A stretch of 64,000 bases of DNA from Staphylococcus argenteus (GCF_000236925.1 NC_016941.1:2492566-2556565), one strand, 5' to 3'; numbered from the stretch's first letter, positions 9,276-20,566 are shown. The notes: generated by a model not told the origin, from the sequence alone. Numbers and translations are program-made.

Positions 9276-10916
9276 ATGGATAAAGAATTATGGATAGAAA
9301 GAGCTAATGATAGTTTAGTTAAACATTTTTATGAGCAGCAATCTGATATTGAACAGCGAGAAGGTTTTGAAAGTAAATTAACGTTTGGTACTGCGGGTAT
9401 ACGCGGAAAATTCGGTCTTGGTGAAGGTCGACTTAATAAGTTTACTATTGAAAAATTGGCATTAGGTTTAGCGCGTTATTTAAATGCCCAAACAAACAAT
9501 CCAACAATAGTCATTCATTATGATATTAGACATCTTTCAACTGAATTCGCCCAAATTATTTCTAATGTACTAGCAAACTATCAAATAACAGTTTATTTAC
9601 CTGATACATATAAAACGACACCGGAATTATCGTTCGCGGTGCGCAATCTTAATACTACTGCTGGCATTATGATTACAGCAAGTCATAATCCGAAAGACTA
9701 TAACGGTATTAAAGTATATGGTTCTGATGGTGCACAACTATCGACTGATGCATCTGAACTTGTAAGTCGCTATATTGAAGACGTTGGTGATCCATTACAG
9801 ATTGATATATCTTTTTCAAAACAAAATTCATCATACATCAAACCATTACCTAAATCTGTAACAGAAAATTACATTAAACATGTTCAAAATATGATTGGTT
9901 ATATTCCTAAATCTGATTTACAAGTTGTGTTCACTAGTTTACATGGTACGAGTGTTCCAATTGTACCTGAGTTATTAAAGTCATTGAATTTCAACCAATT
10001 TGATCTTGTTGAAGCACAATGTAAACCTGATCCAAATTTTAGCTCAGTTCAAAGTGCTAATCCTGAAGACCATCGCGCTTTTGATCAAGCAGTCGAACTT
10101 GCAAATAAAAAAGATGCTGATTTATTAATATGTACTGATCCTGATGCAGATCGCCTTGGCATTGCTGAGCGTGATGCCCATGGTCAAATTACATATTTTA
10201 ATGGTAACCAAATTGGTGCGCTGTTACTTAATTATCGTATTCAACAAACGTCTCAATTACGTCATCGTTTGATGATTCAATCAATTGTAAGTAGTGAGTT
10301 AACAAAGTCATTAGCACGCTATAATAATGTTGAATACAAAGAAGTGCTGACGGGCTTTAAATTTATTGCTCAGGAAATAAGGCAGCTCGATGATTATCAA
10401 AATATGATTTTCGCATTTGAAGAGAGTTATGGTTTTCTATCGGAGCCTTTTGTACGTGATAAAGATGCCGTGCAAATTGTGCCACTCATTATAAAATATG
10501 CTTCTGAGTTAAAATTATATGGCAAAACATTGAAAGATGAATTAGAACTGATATATCAAACGGTTGGCAGACATGAAGACACTTTATTCTCACATACCCT
10601 AGAAGGATTAGAAGGTAAGAAAAAAATTGAATCGATTATGACACATTTCCGTTCAAATCCACCGCAAGAGATTCAAGGACTGAAAGTGAAAGCAATTGAA
10701 GATTATTTAACTAGTGAGGTTTATCATTTGGATGATGATATAACATCGCAGATTAATTCTCCTAAATCAAATGTTATTCGTGTCTTATTTGACGAAGGAT
10801 TTATCGCTTTACGTCCTTCTGGTACTGAACCTAAAATAAAATTATATGTATCATTAAAATGTCCTAATTTTGATGATGTTGCTCAAAAAATAAACGCTAT
10901 GATATTTAACCAATAA
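9276..10916 (+). CDS. pgcA: Alpha-phosphoglucomutase PgcA
   Basis: A 546-aa enzyme that interconverts glucose 6-phosphate and glucose 1-phosphate, the first step towards UDP-glucose used for glycolipid anchors and wall polymers. Visible motifs are the phosphoserine loop TASHNP (Ser136), the metal loop DPDADRLG, the sugar-binding loop FEESYGF and the phosphate-binding RPSGTEPKIK near the C-terminus. The ATG at 9276 starts the conserved protein; an in-frame TTG at 9255 is a possible alternative start, because the SD-like AAAGGA is 12 nt or more from the ATG. Its product feeds GtaB, encoded 10 kb away at 20567-21433. Confidence 0.9.
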   Translation: MDKELWIERANDSLVKHFYEQQSDIEQREGFESKLTFGTAGIRGKFGLGEGRLNKFTIEKLALGLARYLNAQTNNPTIVIHYDIRHLSTEFAQIISNVLANYQITVYLPDTYKTTPELSFAVRNLNTTAGIMITASHNPKDYNGIKVYGSDGAQLSTDASELVSRYIEDVGDPLQIDISFSKQNSSYIKPLPKSVTENYIKHVQNMIGYIPKSDLQVVFTSLHGTSVPIVPELLKSLNFNQFDLVEAQCKPDPNFSSVQSANPEDHRAFDQAVELANKKDADLLICTDPDADRLGIAERDAHGQITYFNGNQIGALLLNYRIQQTSQLRHRLMIQSIVSSELTKSLARYNNVEYKEVLTGFKFIAQEIRQLDDYQNMIFAFEESYGFLSEPFVRDKDAVQIVPLIIKYASELKLYGKTLKDELELIYQTVGRHEDTLFSHTLEGLEGKKKIESIMTHFRSNPPQEIQGLKVKAIEDYLTSEVYHLDDDITSQINSPKSNVIRVLFDEGFIALRPSGTEPKIKLYVSLKCPNFDDVAQKINAMIFNQ

Positions 10917-10929
10917 AAAATTTTTTGGG

Positions 10930-11014
10930 GACGAAATATTACATTTCGCCTTATAGTAATCAGCCCTTTCGAAACTTGAATCCTTATGGTTCCGCTTTTT
11001 GAAGGGGCTGATTT
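10930..11014 (+). terminator. pgcA terminator region with two hairpins
   Basis: A short stem (CGAAAT/ATTTCG) just after the stop codon is followed by a longer stem whose arms AATCAGCCC.TT (from 10958) and AAGGGGCTGATT (to 11013) pair across a 30-nt loop. There is no long T-run. Confidence 0.55.
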
Positions 11015-11197
11015 GTAATAAAATTTCAAAAGTATATTAGAAAATTAATTTTCATGTATTTTTCATTTTAAGCGGTAATAATATAATAATTAATACCGCG
11101 ACCTATTTAATTGTTTTCGCGATGAAAAAGGTTTAGAATTACAAAAATAACTATTTTAAATTTAGTTACAAATATATTTTAGAAAGGATGTGAAATA

Positions 11198-11473
11198 ATG
11201 AAAGGCTCTAAACAAATACTTTTGATTATGGGCATTATTTCTTTAATTGTCTTATTTATCTTCACTTTATTTATTATGGCGCAACTAGCCAAACATTACG
11301 AACATAAATCCGATAGTTCCGATGCGCATACTTTTAACTCATCAATCATTGTTAAACACGATACAATGTCGAAATTGTCACAAAATATAAGTGCTCCAAT
11401 TCAAAATATTACTTCTAGTCATGACATTCATTCCGTTCATTTCATGGCAAATAATCAAAACTTTCTTTTATAA
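11198..11473 (+). CDS. Small membrane-anchored protein with His-containing tail (91 aa)
   Basis: Not recognised. AAAGGATG upstream supports the start. Residues 7-31 form one transmembrane helix, and the remaining 60 residues are polar and Ser/His-rich (HYEHKSDSSDAH, SSHDIHSVHF) and probably extracytoplasmic. It stands between pgcA and another small membrane protein in the same direction, without a clear shared operon. A similarly organised 67-aa protein occurs at 59707-59910. Confidence 0.6.
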   Translation: MKGSKQILLIMGIISLIVLFIFTLFIMAQLAKHYEHKSDSSDAHTFNSSIIVKHDTMSKLSQNISAPIQNITSSHDIHSVHFMANNQNFLL

Positions 11474-11591
11474 ACCCATTCCTTTAACTAATCATTTATA
11501 AAACGTACTGTTTTTTACAGCCATACATATATTAATTAGAAAATCCATTGATAAAAGACAGTACATTACTATCTATCTGGAAGGTGCAACT

Positions 11592-11885
11592 ATGAACGTT
11601 AACATCGTATTTACAATAGTATTCTGTATTAGTATGGTTATATTTGGTATTTATGTTGCTTTTACTAAAAATTTCACTTTAATTTCTTTTATAAATCAAA
11701 CGACCATTGCAGATAAACACAAACCTGAAATCGCATATATATTTGCATTATGCATCAGTTTGAGTGCAATCTTTTTAATGCTTACAGTCCTAAGTTTTGA
11801 ATATGATTGTATTGCATTGGCATTCGTATTTTTAACGATAGCATTATTCTATGTTTGCTTTTATAAAATCACAAAATATCCATAA
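11592..11885 (+). CDS. Small three-helix membrane protein (97 aa)
   Basis: Not recognised. GGAAGGTG lies 8 nt upstream of the ATG. Hydrophobic segments at about residues 4-25, 50-68 and 72-90 suggest three membrane helices joined by a short polar loop (NQTTIADKHKPE). It follows the 91-aa membrane protein by 118 nt on the same strand, so the two could be co-expressed. No catalytic motif is visible. Confidence 0.55.
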   Translation: MNVNIVFTIVFCISMVIFGIYVAFTKNFTLISFINQTTIADKHKPEIAYIFALCISLSAIFLMLTVLSFEYDCIALAFVFLTIALFYVCFYKITKYP

Positions 11886-11945
11886 ATTTTTATATTAAAG
11901 GGTGAGTGTTTTTTTCGGTATGCAGTCAGATGTCAATTAATCGCC

Positions 11946-11980
11946 AAAAAAATACAACCTTGTACGGATACAAAGTTGCA
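11946..11980 (-). terminator. Terminator of the minus-strand MFS operon
   Basis: The inverted repeat CAACcTTGT/ACAAaGTTG is followed, on the minus strand, by seven T. It lies just downstream of the 56-aa ORF. Confidence 0.7.
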
Positions 11981-11991
11981 TTAATATAGAA

Positions 11992-12162
11992 TCATTTATG
12001 CTTTTTAATATCACAAAATAAATTGATTAAACTAGCTAAAATAGTCAAAATTGAAATCAAGATTACATAAATATCATGACCTCTAGATATTAGTATACAT
12101 AATATAATTAGCGACCCTATTATAATTGCTAAATTATAAGCCAAACTAATTTTATATTTCAT
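11992..12162 (-). CDS. Small two-helix membrane protein (56 aa)
   Basis: Not recognised. The start at 12162 (MKYKISLAYN) is chosen because AAGGTGGG lies 8 nt upstream. Two hydrophobic segments (about residues 8-25 and 31-48) and a Lys-rich C-terminus (DIKKHK) suggest a hairpin membrane protein. It lies 43 nt downstream of the MFS transporter gene on the same strand and precedes a strong terminator, so the two probably form one operon. It could be a small transporter-associated subunit. Confidence 0.6.
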   Translation of the reverse strand: MKYKISLAYNLAIIIGSLIILCILISRGHDIYVILISILTILASLINLFCDIKKHK

Positions 12163-12205
12163 TTCAATTCCCACCTTAATAGCATTTATTAAAATTCTAT
12201 AATGT

Positions 12206-13408
12206 TTACATAGACTTCTTAACAAACTTTAACCCAGCTAAGATAAGCATTGAAATAATTGCACCACCTGATATAAATATATTACTTAAGCTTAGTAATG
12301 GTATAATTAAACTTATCAGTCCTAAAGACAATGTATCCGCTGCATAATTCGATGTAGATGAGATACTAAATACTTTCCCCATCAAATGATTTGGCGTCTT
12401 TATTTGAATGGCAACTGATCTTGTTAGTCCCTCTATAGATTGTCCAAGTCCCACTAATGTTGCACCTATATATAATATCGCCACACTTGGAAACACATTA
12501 ATAATCGATAAGCCAATTCCCCAAACTAAAACACCAATACTAAATTTAAAGATTAATCGTTTTTCTGGCAGCAAACCCATAATCAATGACATTAGTAAAG
12601 ACGCAATACCTAAACATGATGTAGCTAGTCCATATACACCAACGCCCTCTTTTAATATATTGGAAATAAACAATGGTAATGCAACACGCCAAAGACCTGT
12701 ATTAATCAATATGCAGGCAAATTGAATGATAATGATAAATGGAATTTCTTTAGATTGTTTCAAGAATTCCCAAGTTTCAGAAAAATCTTCTTTTGAGTGT
12801 CTATCAATCATGTTGTTATTTGTATATTTTAAAAGTGCATTAAAAATAAATCCTAAAAATAGCAATATACTGCAAATAAAAAAGATGCCAACATTACCAA
12901 CTAGTATTACAATGACACCAATTAAAGCAGGTAAAATAATATTTGAGCCTCTTTGCAAACTATCGATTAACGCATTACTTGTTGCTAAATGCTCCTCATC
13001 AACAATTTCAGGAAGAATTGCCCTAAACGCAGGATCCGTATAGCAGTTAATAATGGTAATAACTGTAGATATGGTTAGAAGCGTCAGATAATTTAAATTT
13101 GACGTTATTGCTAGTATAGGAATAATTATAATAATCAAACTTAGTATAAGATCAGATAGATAAAGTATTTTCTTTTTATTGTGTTTATCAGAAAATGAAC
13201 CACCGAAAATACCAAATATAATAAATGGAAGTGTTTGACTCATAACCATCATTGATAATTTCAAAGATGCTTGGTTTGTCAATTCAACAGTAAACCAAAT
13301 TATTTGCAACGAAAACAGCACAAAGCAACTCCGACGTAAGAAATTACCAATCAATAAATATGTAAAGTTTCTATTTTTCAAAACTTCTAAGTACAACATA
13401 TTTATCAC
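12206..13408 (-). CDS. MFS efflux transporter
   Basis: A 400-aa major facilitator protein with about 12 hydrophobic segments. The loop GGSFSDKHNKKKIL between helices 2 and 3 is the classical MFS motif A. The overall pattern resembles the EntS/macrolide-efflux group (DHA3-type) that exports siderophores or drugs. It is convergent to the plus-strand small membrane genes and lies upstream of the 56-aa ORF. No adjacent regulator or operator was seen, so the substrate cannot be named. Confidence 0.75.
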   Translation of the reverse strand: MINMLYLEVLKNRNFTYLLIGNFLRRSCFVLFSLQIIWFTVELTNQASLKLSMMVMSQTLPFIIFGIFGGSFSDKHNKKKILYLSDLILSLIIIIIPILAITSNLNYLTLLTISTVITIINCYTDPAFRAILPEIVDEEHLATSNALIDSLQRGSNIILPALIGVIVILVGNVGIFFICSILLFLGFIFNALLKYTNNNMIDRHSKEDFSETWEFLKQSKEIPFIIIIQFACILINTGLWRVALPLFISNILKEGVGVYGLATSCLGIASLLMSLIMGLLPEKRLIFKFSIGVLVWGIGLSIINVFPSVAILYIGATLVGLGQSIEGLTRSVAIQIKTPNHLMGKVFSISSTSNYAADTLSLGLISLIIPLLSLSNIFISGGAIISMLILAGLKFVKKSM

Positions 13409-13611
13409 CTCTCATAAAAATAGTTGAATGCATCCACCAGCCTTTTTAGACCTTCTTCTAAACTCTCTTTATCCAAAGCACAATTAATTCTAATATACAT
13501 ACTACTTGAAATATTATGCATAACCTTTAAAATTACTATCCAAAAGTTATATTCTACTAATTATGATTATATTAAATATTAAAATATTATCAAAAAAATC
13601 AAATTTATAGC

Positions 13612-13660
13612 AAAAATACACCCCTTTAAGTTAGATCTTACTATCCAACTTTTGGGGTGT
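13612..13660 (-). terminator. sasG terminator
   Basis: Arms ACACCCC and GGGGTGT with extra pairing (AAGTT/AACTT) form a stem that on the minus strand is followed by GTATTTTT. The rest of the 338-bp gap between sasG and the MFS gene (13409-13746) shows nothing else recognisable. Confidence 0.75.
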
Positions 13661-13746
13661 ATATCATTTTCATCATATTCTAGGTTATGTTTAACAAACT
13701 AAACATAGTGAATACAAATCAACTATTATTTAAATAATGAATTATT

Positions 13747-16700
13747 TTAATTCTTTCTTCTACGAGCCAATAACATTAATCCAGCAATTCCAATTATACT
13801 ACTAAAGATTAAACCTTTTTGCGTGCTTTCTACACCTGTCTTTGGTAATTCTGCTCGTTTTTTCTCTTGATTAGCTACTGATTCTTTAGCAATTTTAGAT
13901 TTTCTAACTTTACCATTTTTATCTATTGAATGAACTGGGTCATTTGGTTTTGCTCTGTCTTTCGATAATCCTGGATTTTTAGGATTTACTGGGCCGCTTG
14001 GATGAGTTGGTCTGCTCGGCTTCTCTGGGTTTTTAGGTCCTTTTGGATCTTTTGGTTTCTCGCCACCGAACTCTACAATCTTATCTACTGGTTGTTTTGT
14101 GATCTCTTCTGTTGGTTGACCCTCGCCAACTTTTTCACCTGTTAATGGGTTCACTGTGATTGGTGTTGTTATTGTCTTACTTCCTGGTTGTCCTTCTTGT
14201 TTCACTCGCTCTTCACCAGGTTGTAATTTTGGATTAAACTCACGTTTTGTCTCGAACGGTATTTCTACTGTTTTTGTTTCTGGTGTACCTGTTTTTGGTC
14301 CGTGTTTAATCACATCATCCACTGGCTCTTCGATCACTTTTCCTGTGTCTGGATTCTTAATTCCTGGTTTACCTGGTACTTTTTCCGTTTGATCTGTTGG
14401 TAAGTTTGGATCGAAGATATCTTTATGACCTTGCGGTATTTTCTCGCCACCGAATTCTACAATCTTATCTACTGGTTGCTTTGTGATCTCTTCTGTTGGT
14501 TGACCCTCACCAACTTTTTCACCTGTTAATGGGTTCACCGTGATTGGCGTTGTGATTGTCTTACTTCCTGGTTGCCCTTCTTGTTTTACTCGCTCTTCAC
14601 CAGGTTGTAACTTCGGATTAAACTCACGTTTTGTCTCAAACGGTATCTCTACTGTTTTTGTTTCTGGTGTACCTGTTTTCGGTCCGTGTTTAGTCACATC
14701 ATCCACTGGCTCTTCGATCACTTTTCCTGTGTCTGGATTCTTAATTCCTGGTTTACCTGGTACTTTTTCCGTTTGATCTGTTGGTAAGTTTGGATCGAAG
14801 ATATCTTTATGACCTTGCGGTATTTTCTCGCCACCGAATTCTACAATCTTATCTACTGGTTGTTTTGTGATCTCTTCTGTTGGTTGACCCTCGCCAACTT
14901 TTTCACCTGTTAATGGGTTCACCGTGATTGGCGTTGTGATTGTCTTACTTCCTGGTTGCCCTTCTTGTTTTACTCGCTCTTCACCAGGTTGTAACTTCGG
15001 ATTAAACTCACGTTTTGTCTCAAACGGTATCTCTACTGTTTTTGTTTCTGGTGTACCTGTTTTCGGTCCGTGTTTAGTCACATCATCCACTGGCTCTTCG
15101 ATCACTTTTCCTGTGTCTGGATTCTTAATTCCTGGTTTACCTGGTACTTTTTCCGTTTGATCTGTTGGTAAGTTTGGATCGAAGATATCTTTATGACCTT
15201 GCGGTATTTTCTCGCCACCGAATTCTACAATCTTATCTACTGGTTGCTTTGTGATCTCTTCTGTTGGTTGACCCTCACCAACTTTTTCACCTGTTAATGG
15301 GTTCACCGTGATTGGCGTTGTGATTGTCTTACTTCCTGGTTGCCCTTCTTGTTTTACTCGCTCTTCACCAGGTTGTAACTTCGGATTAAACTCACGTTTT
15401 GTCTCAAACGGTATCTCTACTGTTTTTGTTTCTGGTGTACCTGTTTTCGGTCCGTGTTTAGTCACATCATCCACTGGCTCTTCGATCACTTTTCCTGTGT
15501 CTGGATTCTTAATTCCTGGTTTACCTGGTACTTTTTCCGTTTGATCTGTTGGTAAGTTTGGATCGAAGATATCTTTATGACCTTGCGGTATTTTCTCGCC
15601 ACCGAATTCTACAATCTTATCTACTGGTTGTTTTGTGATTTCTTCTGTTGGTTGACCCTCGCCAACTTTTTCACCTGTTAATGGGTTCACCGTGATTGGC
15701 GTTGTGATTGTCTTACTTCCTGGTTGCCCTTCTTGTTTTACTCGCTCTTCACCAGGTTGTAACTTCGGATTAAACTCACGTTTTGTCTCAAACGGTATCT
15801 CTACTGTTTTTGTTTCTGGTGTACCTGTTTTCGGTCCGTGTTTAGTCACATCATCCACTGGCTCTTCGATCACTTTTCCTGTGTCTGGATTCTTAATTCC
15901 TGGTTTACCTGGTACTTTTTCTGTTTGATCTGTTGGTAAGTTTGGATCGAAGATATCTTTATGACCTTGCGGTATTTTCTCGCCACCGAACTCTACAATC
16001 TTATCTACTGGTTGCTTTGTGATCTCTTCTGTTGGTTGACCCTCACCAACTTTTTCACCTGTTAATGGGTTCACTGTGATTGGTGTTGTTATTGTCTTAC
16101 TTCCTGGTTGTCCTTCTTGTTTCACTCGCTCTTCACCAGGTTGTAATTTTGGATTAAACTCACGTTTTGTCTCGAACGGTATTTCTACTGTTTTTGTTTC
16201 TGGTGTACCTGTTTTTGGTCCGTGTTTAATCACATCATCCACTGGCTCTTCGATCACTTTTCCTGTGTCTGGATTCTTAATTCCTGGTTTACCTGGTACT
16301 TTTTCCGTTTGATCTGTTGGTAAGTTTGGATCGAAGATATCTTTATGACCTTGCGGTATTTTCTCGCCACCGAATTCTACAATCTTATCTACTGGTTGCT
16401 TTGTGATCTCTTCTGTTGGTTGACCCTCACCAACTTTTTCACCTGTTAATGGGTTCACCGTGATTGGCGTTGTGATTGTCTTACTTCCTGGTTGCCCTTC
16501 TTGTTTTACTCGCTCTTCACCAGGTTGTAACTTCGGATTAAACTCACGTTTTGTCTCAAACGGTATCTCTACTGTTTTTGTTTCTGGTGTACCTGTTTTC
16601 GGTCCGTGTTTAGTCACATCATCCACTGGCTCTTCGATCACTTTTCCTGTGTCTGGATTCTTAATTCCTGGTTTACCTGGTACTTTTTCCGTTTGATCTG

Positions 16701-18630
16701 TTGGTAAGTTTGGATCGAAGATATCTTTATGACCTTGCGGTATTTTCTCGCCACCGAATTCTACAATCTTATCTACTGGTTGTTTTGTGATTTCTTCTGT
16801 TGGTTGACCCTCGCCAACTTTTTCACCTGTTAATGGGTTCACCGTGATTGGCGTTGTGATTGTCTTACTTCCTGGTTGCCCTTCTTGTTTTACTCGCTCT
16901 TCACCAGGTTGTAACTTCGGATTAAACTCACGTTTTGTCTCAAACGGTATCTCTACTGTTTTTGTTTCTGGTGTACCTGTTTTCGGTCCGTGTTTAGTCA
17001 CATCATCCACTGGCTCTTCGATCACTTTTCCTGTGTCTGGATTCTTAATTCCTGGTTTACCTGGTACTTTTTCCGTTTGATCTGTTGGTAAGTTTGGATC
17101 GAAGATATCTTTATGACCTTGCGGTATTTTCTCGCCACCGAATTCTACAATCTTATCTACTGGTTGTTTTGTGATTTCTTCTGTTGGTTGACCCTCGCCA
17201 ACTTTTTCACCTGTTAATGGGTTCACCGTGATTGGCGTTGTGATTGTCTTACTTCCTGGTTGCCCTTCTTGTTTTACTCGCTCTTCACCAGGTTGTAACT
17301 TCGGATTAAACTCACGTTTTGTTTCAAACGGTATCTCTACTGTTTTTGTTTCTGTTTTATTAACTAGGTTTGGAGTTAACTTAAATGTTGAATTATTTAA
17401 ATCTGTTCTCATCCAACCATTTGCATAGACACCTTGAGATGTCCCCTGTCTTTGACTAGAAGTAATTAAAAAGTTGTATGCTTCAGATTTATTCAATCCC
17501 AAATCTGTTATATTGGCTTCCCAAACTTTACCAGCATATTCCGCTCTCATTATACCCGATTGTTCATTGTATGCTAATTTTAAATTATTAAGTAATTGAC
17601 CATGAAATTTTCCATCTGTAGTATCAACAGAATTATCTGCATATTGGAATGAATTATCCGCTTTACCTCTTGTTGGTATGTTTGCTCCAACCTTTGATGT
17701 AGCCCCGTCAGTACCTGTTTTTACAAATGTACCATACCCTTTAAATCCTTGTCCTGCCTGTTTCTCTTCTTTATCCATGGGATCTTTAAAATTATACCCT
17801 GTATCAATTTTAAATCCTGCTGAATTTTCCATTCCTTTTGGGCCTAATATACCTCCCTTTTGTAAATATTCGTTACCGTCACCTTTACTAAATAAGAACC
17901 CCCATCCATCAGCGCCAGTTGTTACCGATTGATGATTATTAGCTACTCTAATGTTAAACTCAAAGTCATTTTTAAAAGAAACTTTATTCTTTAATTGTAA
18001 TGCTCCTGTCAATTCGTTTCTTCCAATACTTTTATTATTGAAACGAGTGACTTCAGATACCTTTAGATCCTCTGGATTGCTTTGTATATCAACACTCCCG
18101 TAACCTTCAAAATGTTCTTTACCTTGAATTGTAATAGGGGTAGATTTAACTACATTCTTAGAATCTCGTGTAATATCAAAAGAGCCTTTATCAACAGAGC
18201 GAGCTTTTCTAACCTTAGGTGTCTCAGCATTATGAGCGACTAAGGATTTCGACTGAACTTCACCGACATTGCCTACTTCTTTTGGTGTATCCTCCTTTTT
18301 TGATATACCTTCAGCTTTTACCGATGGTCCATGTTCGATTGTTTCTTTGTTTGAAGTTACTTCAGATTTAGTTTCTATTCCTTGTGGCACAGTGTCTTTT
18401 TTTGTAACTTCTTCAGTCTTCACTTCTTTTGATTGGACATTATCTTTTAAAGTAGTTGGTTTCTCAGAATTATTTTCAGCTGCTTCTGCCTCTTGTTGAG
18501 TTCCTAAAAACATTAATGAGCCAATTAAAATAGATGCTGTTCCAACTGTAAATTTTCTTATTGAATATTTATTCAATTTATTTGATAGAAAATCTACTCT
18601 TTTATTTACCGGTCCTTTCTTTTCTCTCAT
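13747..18630 (-). CDS. sasG: LPXTG surface adhesin SasG (G5-E repeats)
   Basis: A 1627-aa cell-wall protein that mediates biofilm accumulation by zinc-dependent pairing of B repeats and masks other adhesins. The start at 18630 has AAGGAG 7 nt upstream. Order: YSIRK-type signal peptide ([18 protein letters not shown]), a low-complexity Thr/Glu/Lys stretch, a lectin-like A domain (about 150-430; [27 protein letters not shown]), then nine G5 units linked by eight E spacers of 50 aa (128-aa period), a Pro/Lys-rich wall-spanning tail, LPKTG, a hydrophobic helix and ARRRKN. Sortase A, encoded at 54572-55192, should anchor it. The repeats are almost identical, so copy number may vary between isolates or assemblies. 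Confidence 0.95.
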   Translation of the reverse strand: MREKKGPVNKRVDFLSNKLNKYSIRKFTVGTASILIGSLMFLGTQQEAEAAENNSEKPTTLKDNVQSKEVKTEEVTKKDTVPQGIETKSEVTSNKETIEHGPSVKAEGISKKEDTPKEVGNVGEVQSKSLVAHNAETPKVRKARSVDKGSFDITRDSKNVVKSTPITIQGKEHFEGYGSVDIQSNPEDLKVSEVTRFNNKSIGRNELTGALQLKNKVSFKNDFEFNIRVANNHQSVTTGADGWGFLFSKGDGNEYLQKGGILGPKGMENSAGFKIDTGYNFKDPMDKEEKQAGQGFKGYGTFVKTGTDGATSKVGANIPTRGKADNSFQYADNSVDTTDGKFHGQLLNNLKLAYNEQSGIMRAEYAGKVWEANITDLGLNKSEAYNFLITSSQRQGTSQGVYANGWMRTDLNNSTFKLTPNLVNKTETKTVEIPFETKREFNPKLQPGEERVKQEGQPGSKTITTPITVNPLTGEKVGEGQPTEEITKQPVDKIVEFGGEKIPQGHKDIFDPNLPTDQTEKVPGKPGIKNPDTGKVIEEPVDDVTKHGPKTGTPETKTVEIPFETKREFNPKLQPGEERVKQEGQPGSKTITTPITVNPLTGEKVGEGQPTEEITKQPVDKIVEFGGEKIPQGHKDIFDPNLPTDQTEKVPGKPGIKNPDTGKVIEEPVDDVTKHGPKTGTPETKTVEIPFETKREFNPKLQPGEERVKQEGQPGSKTITTPITVNPLTGEKVGEGQPTEEITKQPVDKIVEFGGEKIPQGHKDIFDPNLPTDQTEKVPGKPGIKNPDTGKVIEEPVDDVIKHGPKTGTPETKTVEIPFETKREFNPKLQPGEERVKQEGQPGSKTITTPITVNPLTGEKVGEGQPTEEITKQPVDKIVEFGGEKIPQGHKDIFDPNLPTDQTEKVPGKPGIKNPDTGKVIEEPVDDVTKHGPKTGTPETKTVEIPFETKREFNPKLQPGEERVKQEGQPGSKTITTPITVNPLTGEKVGEGQPTEEITKQPVDKIVEFGGEKIPQGHKDIFDPNLPTDQTEKVPGKPGIKNPDTGKVIEEPVDDVTKHGPKTGTPETKTVEIPFETKREFNPKLQPGEERVKQEGQPGSKTITTPITVNPLTGEKVGEGQPTEEITKQPVDKIVEFGGEKIPQGHKDIFDPNLPTDQTEKVPGKPGIKNPDTGKVIEEPVDDVTKHGPKTGTPETKTVEIPFETKREFNPKLQPGEERVKQEGQPGSKTITTPITVNPLTGEKVGEGQPTEEITKQPVDKIVEFGGEKIPQGHKDIFDPNLPTDQTEKVPGKPGIKNPDTGKVIEEPVDDVTKHGPKTGTPETKTVEIPFETKREFNPKLQPGEERVKQEGQPGSKTITTPITVNPLTGEKVGEGQPTEEITKQPVDKIVEFGGEKIPQGHKDIFDPNLPTDQTEKVPGKPGIKNPDTGKVIEEPVDDVIKHGPKTGTPETKTVEIPFETKREFNPKLQPGEERVKQEGQPGSKTITTPITVNPLTGEKVGEGQPTEEITKQPVDKIVEFGGEKPKDPKGPKNPEKPSRPTHPSGPVNPKNPGLSKDRAKPNDPVHSIDKNGKVRKSKIAKESVANQEKKRAELPKTGVESTQKGLIFSSIIGIAGLMLLARRRKN
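14044..17352 (-). repeat. 384-bp tandem repeats of sasG B region
   Basis: Nine copies of the G5-coding segment recur at exactly 384-bp intervals (marked by identical blocks from 14156, 14540, 14924, 15308, 15692, 16076, 16460, 16844 and 17228). Copies differ by a few silent or Thr/Ile changes. Copies at 14156 and 16076 share the DDVIKHG variant and several synonymous bases, which shows a mosaic history. Boundaries are approximate. Confidence 0.92.
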
Positions 18631-18863
18631 TTGCATACTCCTTTATCCATATTTTCCACTTTACTTACAGTGAATTTACATGTAATTTTACAAACGTCAA
18701 AGGAGTTGTACAATAGAATATTGCATTTATCTTTATAAAAATAATTTATATATTATCAAGCTTAAAACATTTCGCGAATAAAAATTTTTTTTATGTTTTC
18801 AATGAATAATTCATTCTAATGTATTGAAAAATCTCATTAAATCAATATCATTCAGTTTCTAAA

Positions 18864-18914
18864 ATAAAAAATACCTTGACACATAAATAACACATTTAAC
18901 TGCATCAAGATATT
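18864..18914 (-). terminator. sarT terminator
   Basis: Arms AATACCTTGA and TCAAGATATT pair with one G-U. On the minus strand a run of T (TATTTTTTATTTT) follows. The remaining sequence up to sasG is AT-rich and should contain the sasG promoter, which I cannot place. Confidence 0.7.
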
Positions 18915-18932
18915 AATATTTCGAAACATACG

Positions 18933-19289
18933 CTATAGTTCATTAATATTTATTTCATTCAAAATTTTTTTAATATGATTATGTTGATTTACAGAAACAA
19001 CGATAATTACATTTCTACTATCGTGCGGGTCCCTACATTTATTCAAGTAGTCTTTTTTTGATAATTCTTTTACACTTTTAACAATTCTAGACTGGTCTAT
19101 ACCGATATAATTTATAATATCTCTCATAAAATATTTACGTTCATCGTTTTTAAATGAATCTAAATATGCTAAAACTAAATAATTATCTAATGTAAGACAA
19201 AAATATTTTTTTAAATATTTACGCAGCTTATATGTAGTTAATACTCTTTTCATTAATTTAATATTGATCTTGCTTTTCAAATCATTCAT
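18933..19289 (-). CDS. sarT: SarA-family regulator SarT
   Basis: A 118-aa winged-helix regulator of the SarA family. The signature DPHDSRNVIIVVSV is the wing with the D-x-R motif seen in SarA proteins, preceded by a recognition helix (SRIVKSVKELSKKDYL). The ATG at 19289 gives the usual length; the TTG at 19292 is ignored. In S. aureus SarT activates alpha-toxin-related changes by repressing sarU and is itself repressed by SarA and agr. It is divergent from sarU, whose promoter region it shares. Compared with the S. aureus protein as I remember it, there are about a dozen substitutions. Confidence 0.9.
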   Translation of the reverse strand: MNDLKSKINIKLMKRVLTTYKLRKYLKKYFCLTLDNYLVLAYLDSFKNDERKYFMRDIINYIGIDQSRIVKSVKELSKKDYLNKCRDPHDSRNVIIVVSVNQHNHIKKILNEININEL

Positions 19290-19612
19290 CAAGTCTTCAT
19301 CCCTTACTTTTAATTGTCACGTCAAATAATATTTGTCTTTAACTAGTAATAACTCCAAATATATTTAGTTTGTTGTGCTAGCTATAAACACAAATGAATC
19401 ATAACACTATATTTTGATTTTGTTCAATTGTTTTTGATTTTGCATAATAAATGAATTTGTCATTTGTTATTCCATGATTTTTAGTTTTTTATATTTTATA
19501 TATTATATATATAAAAATATTTAGGTTAACATGTCTTCAAAAGAGATTGTTTTTATATTACTTTAAATAATATAAAGGATTGGGACATCATAAAATAGTA
19601 GGAGAATGTAAG
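19290..19612. promoter_or_regulatory. sarT-sarU divergent promoter region
   Basis: A 323-bp AT-rich spacer between two divergent regulators. It contains a long alternating A/T palindrome (about 19490-19520, TATATTATATATATA) that is a plausible SarA-family binding site. No strong consensus -35/-10 pair can be fixed by eye. Confidence 0.5.
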
Positions 19613-20356
19613 GTGGACTATCAAACTTTCGAAAAGGTCAATAAACTCATAAATGTAGAAGAGTACATATTTTTTCTCACTCAAGAGTTAAAGCAACAAT
19701 ATAAATTATCATTAAAAGAATTGTTGATATTAGCATATTTTTATTATAAAAATGAACACAGTATTTCACTAAAAGAAATCATTGGTGACATACTTTACAA
19801 ACAATCTGATGTTGTAAAGAACATCAAGTCACTATCTAAAAAAGGATTTATAAATAAGTCTAGAAACGAAACAGATGAACGTCTTATTTTTGTTTCAGTC
19901 ACTCCCATGCAGCGTAAAAAGATTACATGTATTATTAATGAGTTAGATAAAATAATTAAAGGATTTAATAAGGATAGAGACTATATTAAATTTCAATGGG
20001 CTCCAAAATATAGCAAAGAATTTTTTATACTTTTTATGAACATTATGTACTCAAAAGATTTTTTGAAATATCGATTTAATTTAACATTTCTTGATTTATC
20101 TATATTATATGTAATATCATCTCGAAAACATGAAATACTAAATTTAAAAGATTTGTTTGAAAGTATTAGATTTATGTATCCTCAAATTGTTAGGTCAGTT
20201 AATAGATTAAATAATAAAGGTATGCTAATCAAAGAACGATCCCTTGCAGATGAAAGGATTGTGTTAATCAAAATAAATAAAATACAAGATAACACTATTA
20301 AAAGCATATTCACAGATACTTCCAAGATTCTCAAACCAAGAAAATTTTTCTTTTAA
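19613..20356 (+). CDS. sarU: Two-domain SarA-family regulator SarU
   Basis: A 247-aa protein made of two SarA-type winged-helix domains in tandem (about 1-120 and 130-247), each with helix [17 protein letters not shown] or [15 protein letters not shown] and a wing containing DER ([20 protein letters not shown]). The GTG at 19613 (AGGAG 8 nt upstream) gives the family length; in-frame codons further up lack a ribosome-binding site. SarU is repressed by SarT and stimulates agr expression, so this pair forms a small feed-back circuit for virulence genes including the neighbouring adhesins. Confidence 0.9.
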   Translation: MDYQTFEKVNKLINVEEYIFFLTQELKQQYKLSLKELLILAYFYYKNEHSISLKEIIGDILYKQSDVVKNIKSLSKKGFINKSRNETDERLIFVSVTPMQRKKITCIINELDKIIKGFNKDRDYIKFQWAPKYSKEFFILFMNIMYSKDFLKYRFNLTFLDLSILYVISSRKHEILNLKDLFESIRFMYPQIVRSVNRLNNKGMLIKERSLADERIVLIKINKIQDNTIKSIFTDTSKILKPRKFFF

Positions 20357-20495
20357 ATTTAACAGATTTACCTCTTGATAAAATAAATAAGCAATCATAA
20401 TACTTCTCAATTTAGTATAAATAAAAATACATAATTAACTTTCTTTTGTTTTTATATTATTTCAATACCCTACTATATATCACAACACATAAATT

Positions 20496-20562
20496 AAGCA
20501 TGATGCTCATTCAATTTAGTTCACCATTTCGTGTTCCAATTATGTTGAGTATCATGCTTTTT
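20496..20562. terminator. Bidirectional terminator between sarU and gtaB
   Basis: Arms AAGCATGAT (20496-20504) and ATCATGCTT (20551-20559) flank a long loop containing a weak inner pairing (CTCA/TTGAG). The better T-run (CTTTTTA) is on the plus strand, so it serves sarU; gtaB ends 5 nt further on. Confidence 0.65.
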
Positions 20563-20566
20563 AATG

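Noticed and set aside
13747..17400. CRISPR-like repetition
   Set aside because: The unit is 384 bp, coding and without spacers, so it is a protein repeat region, not a CRISPR array.
14156..17428. Plus-strand open frames of 78 aa, one in each sasG repeat
   Set aside because: They repeat every 384 bp as antisense shadows of the G5-coding repeats, have no ribosome-binding site and end together with the repeat unit.
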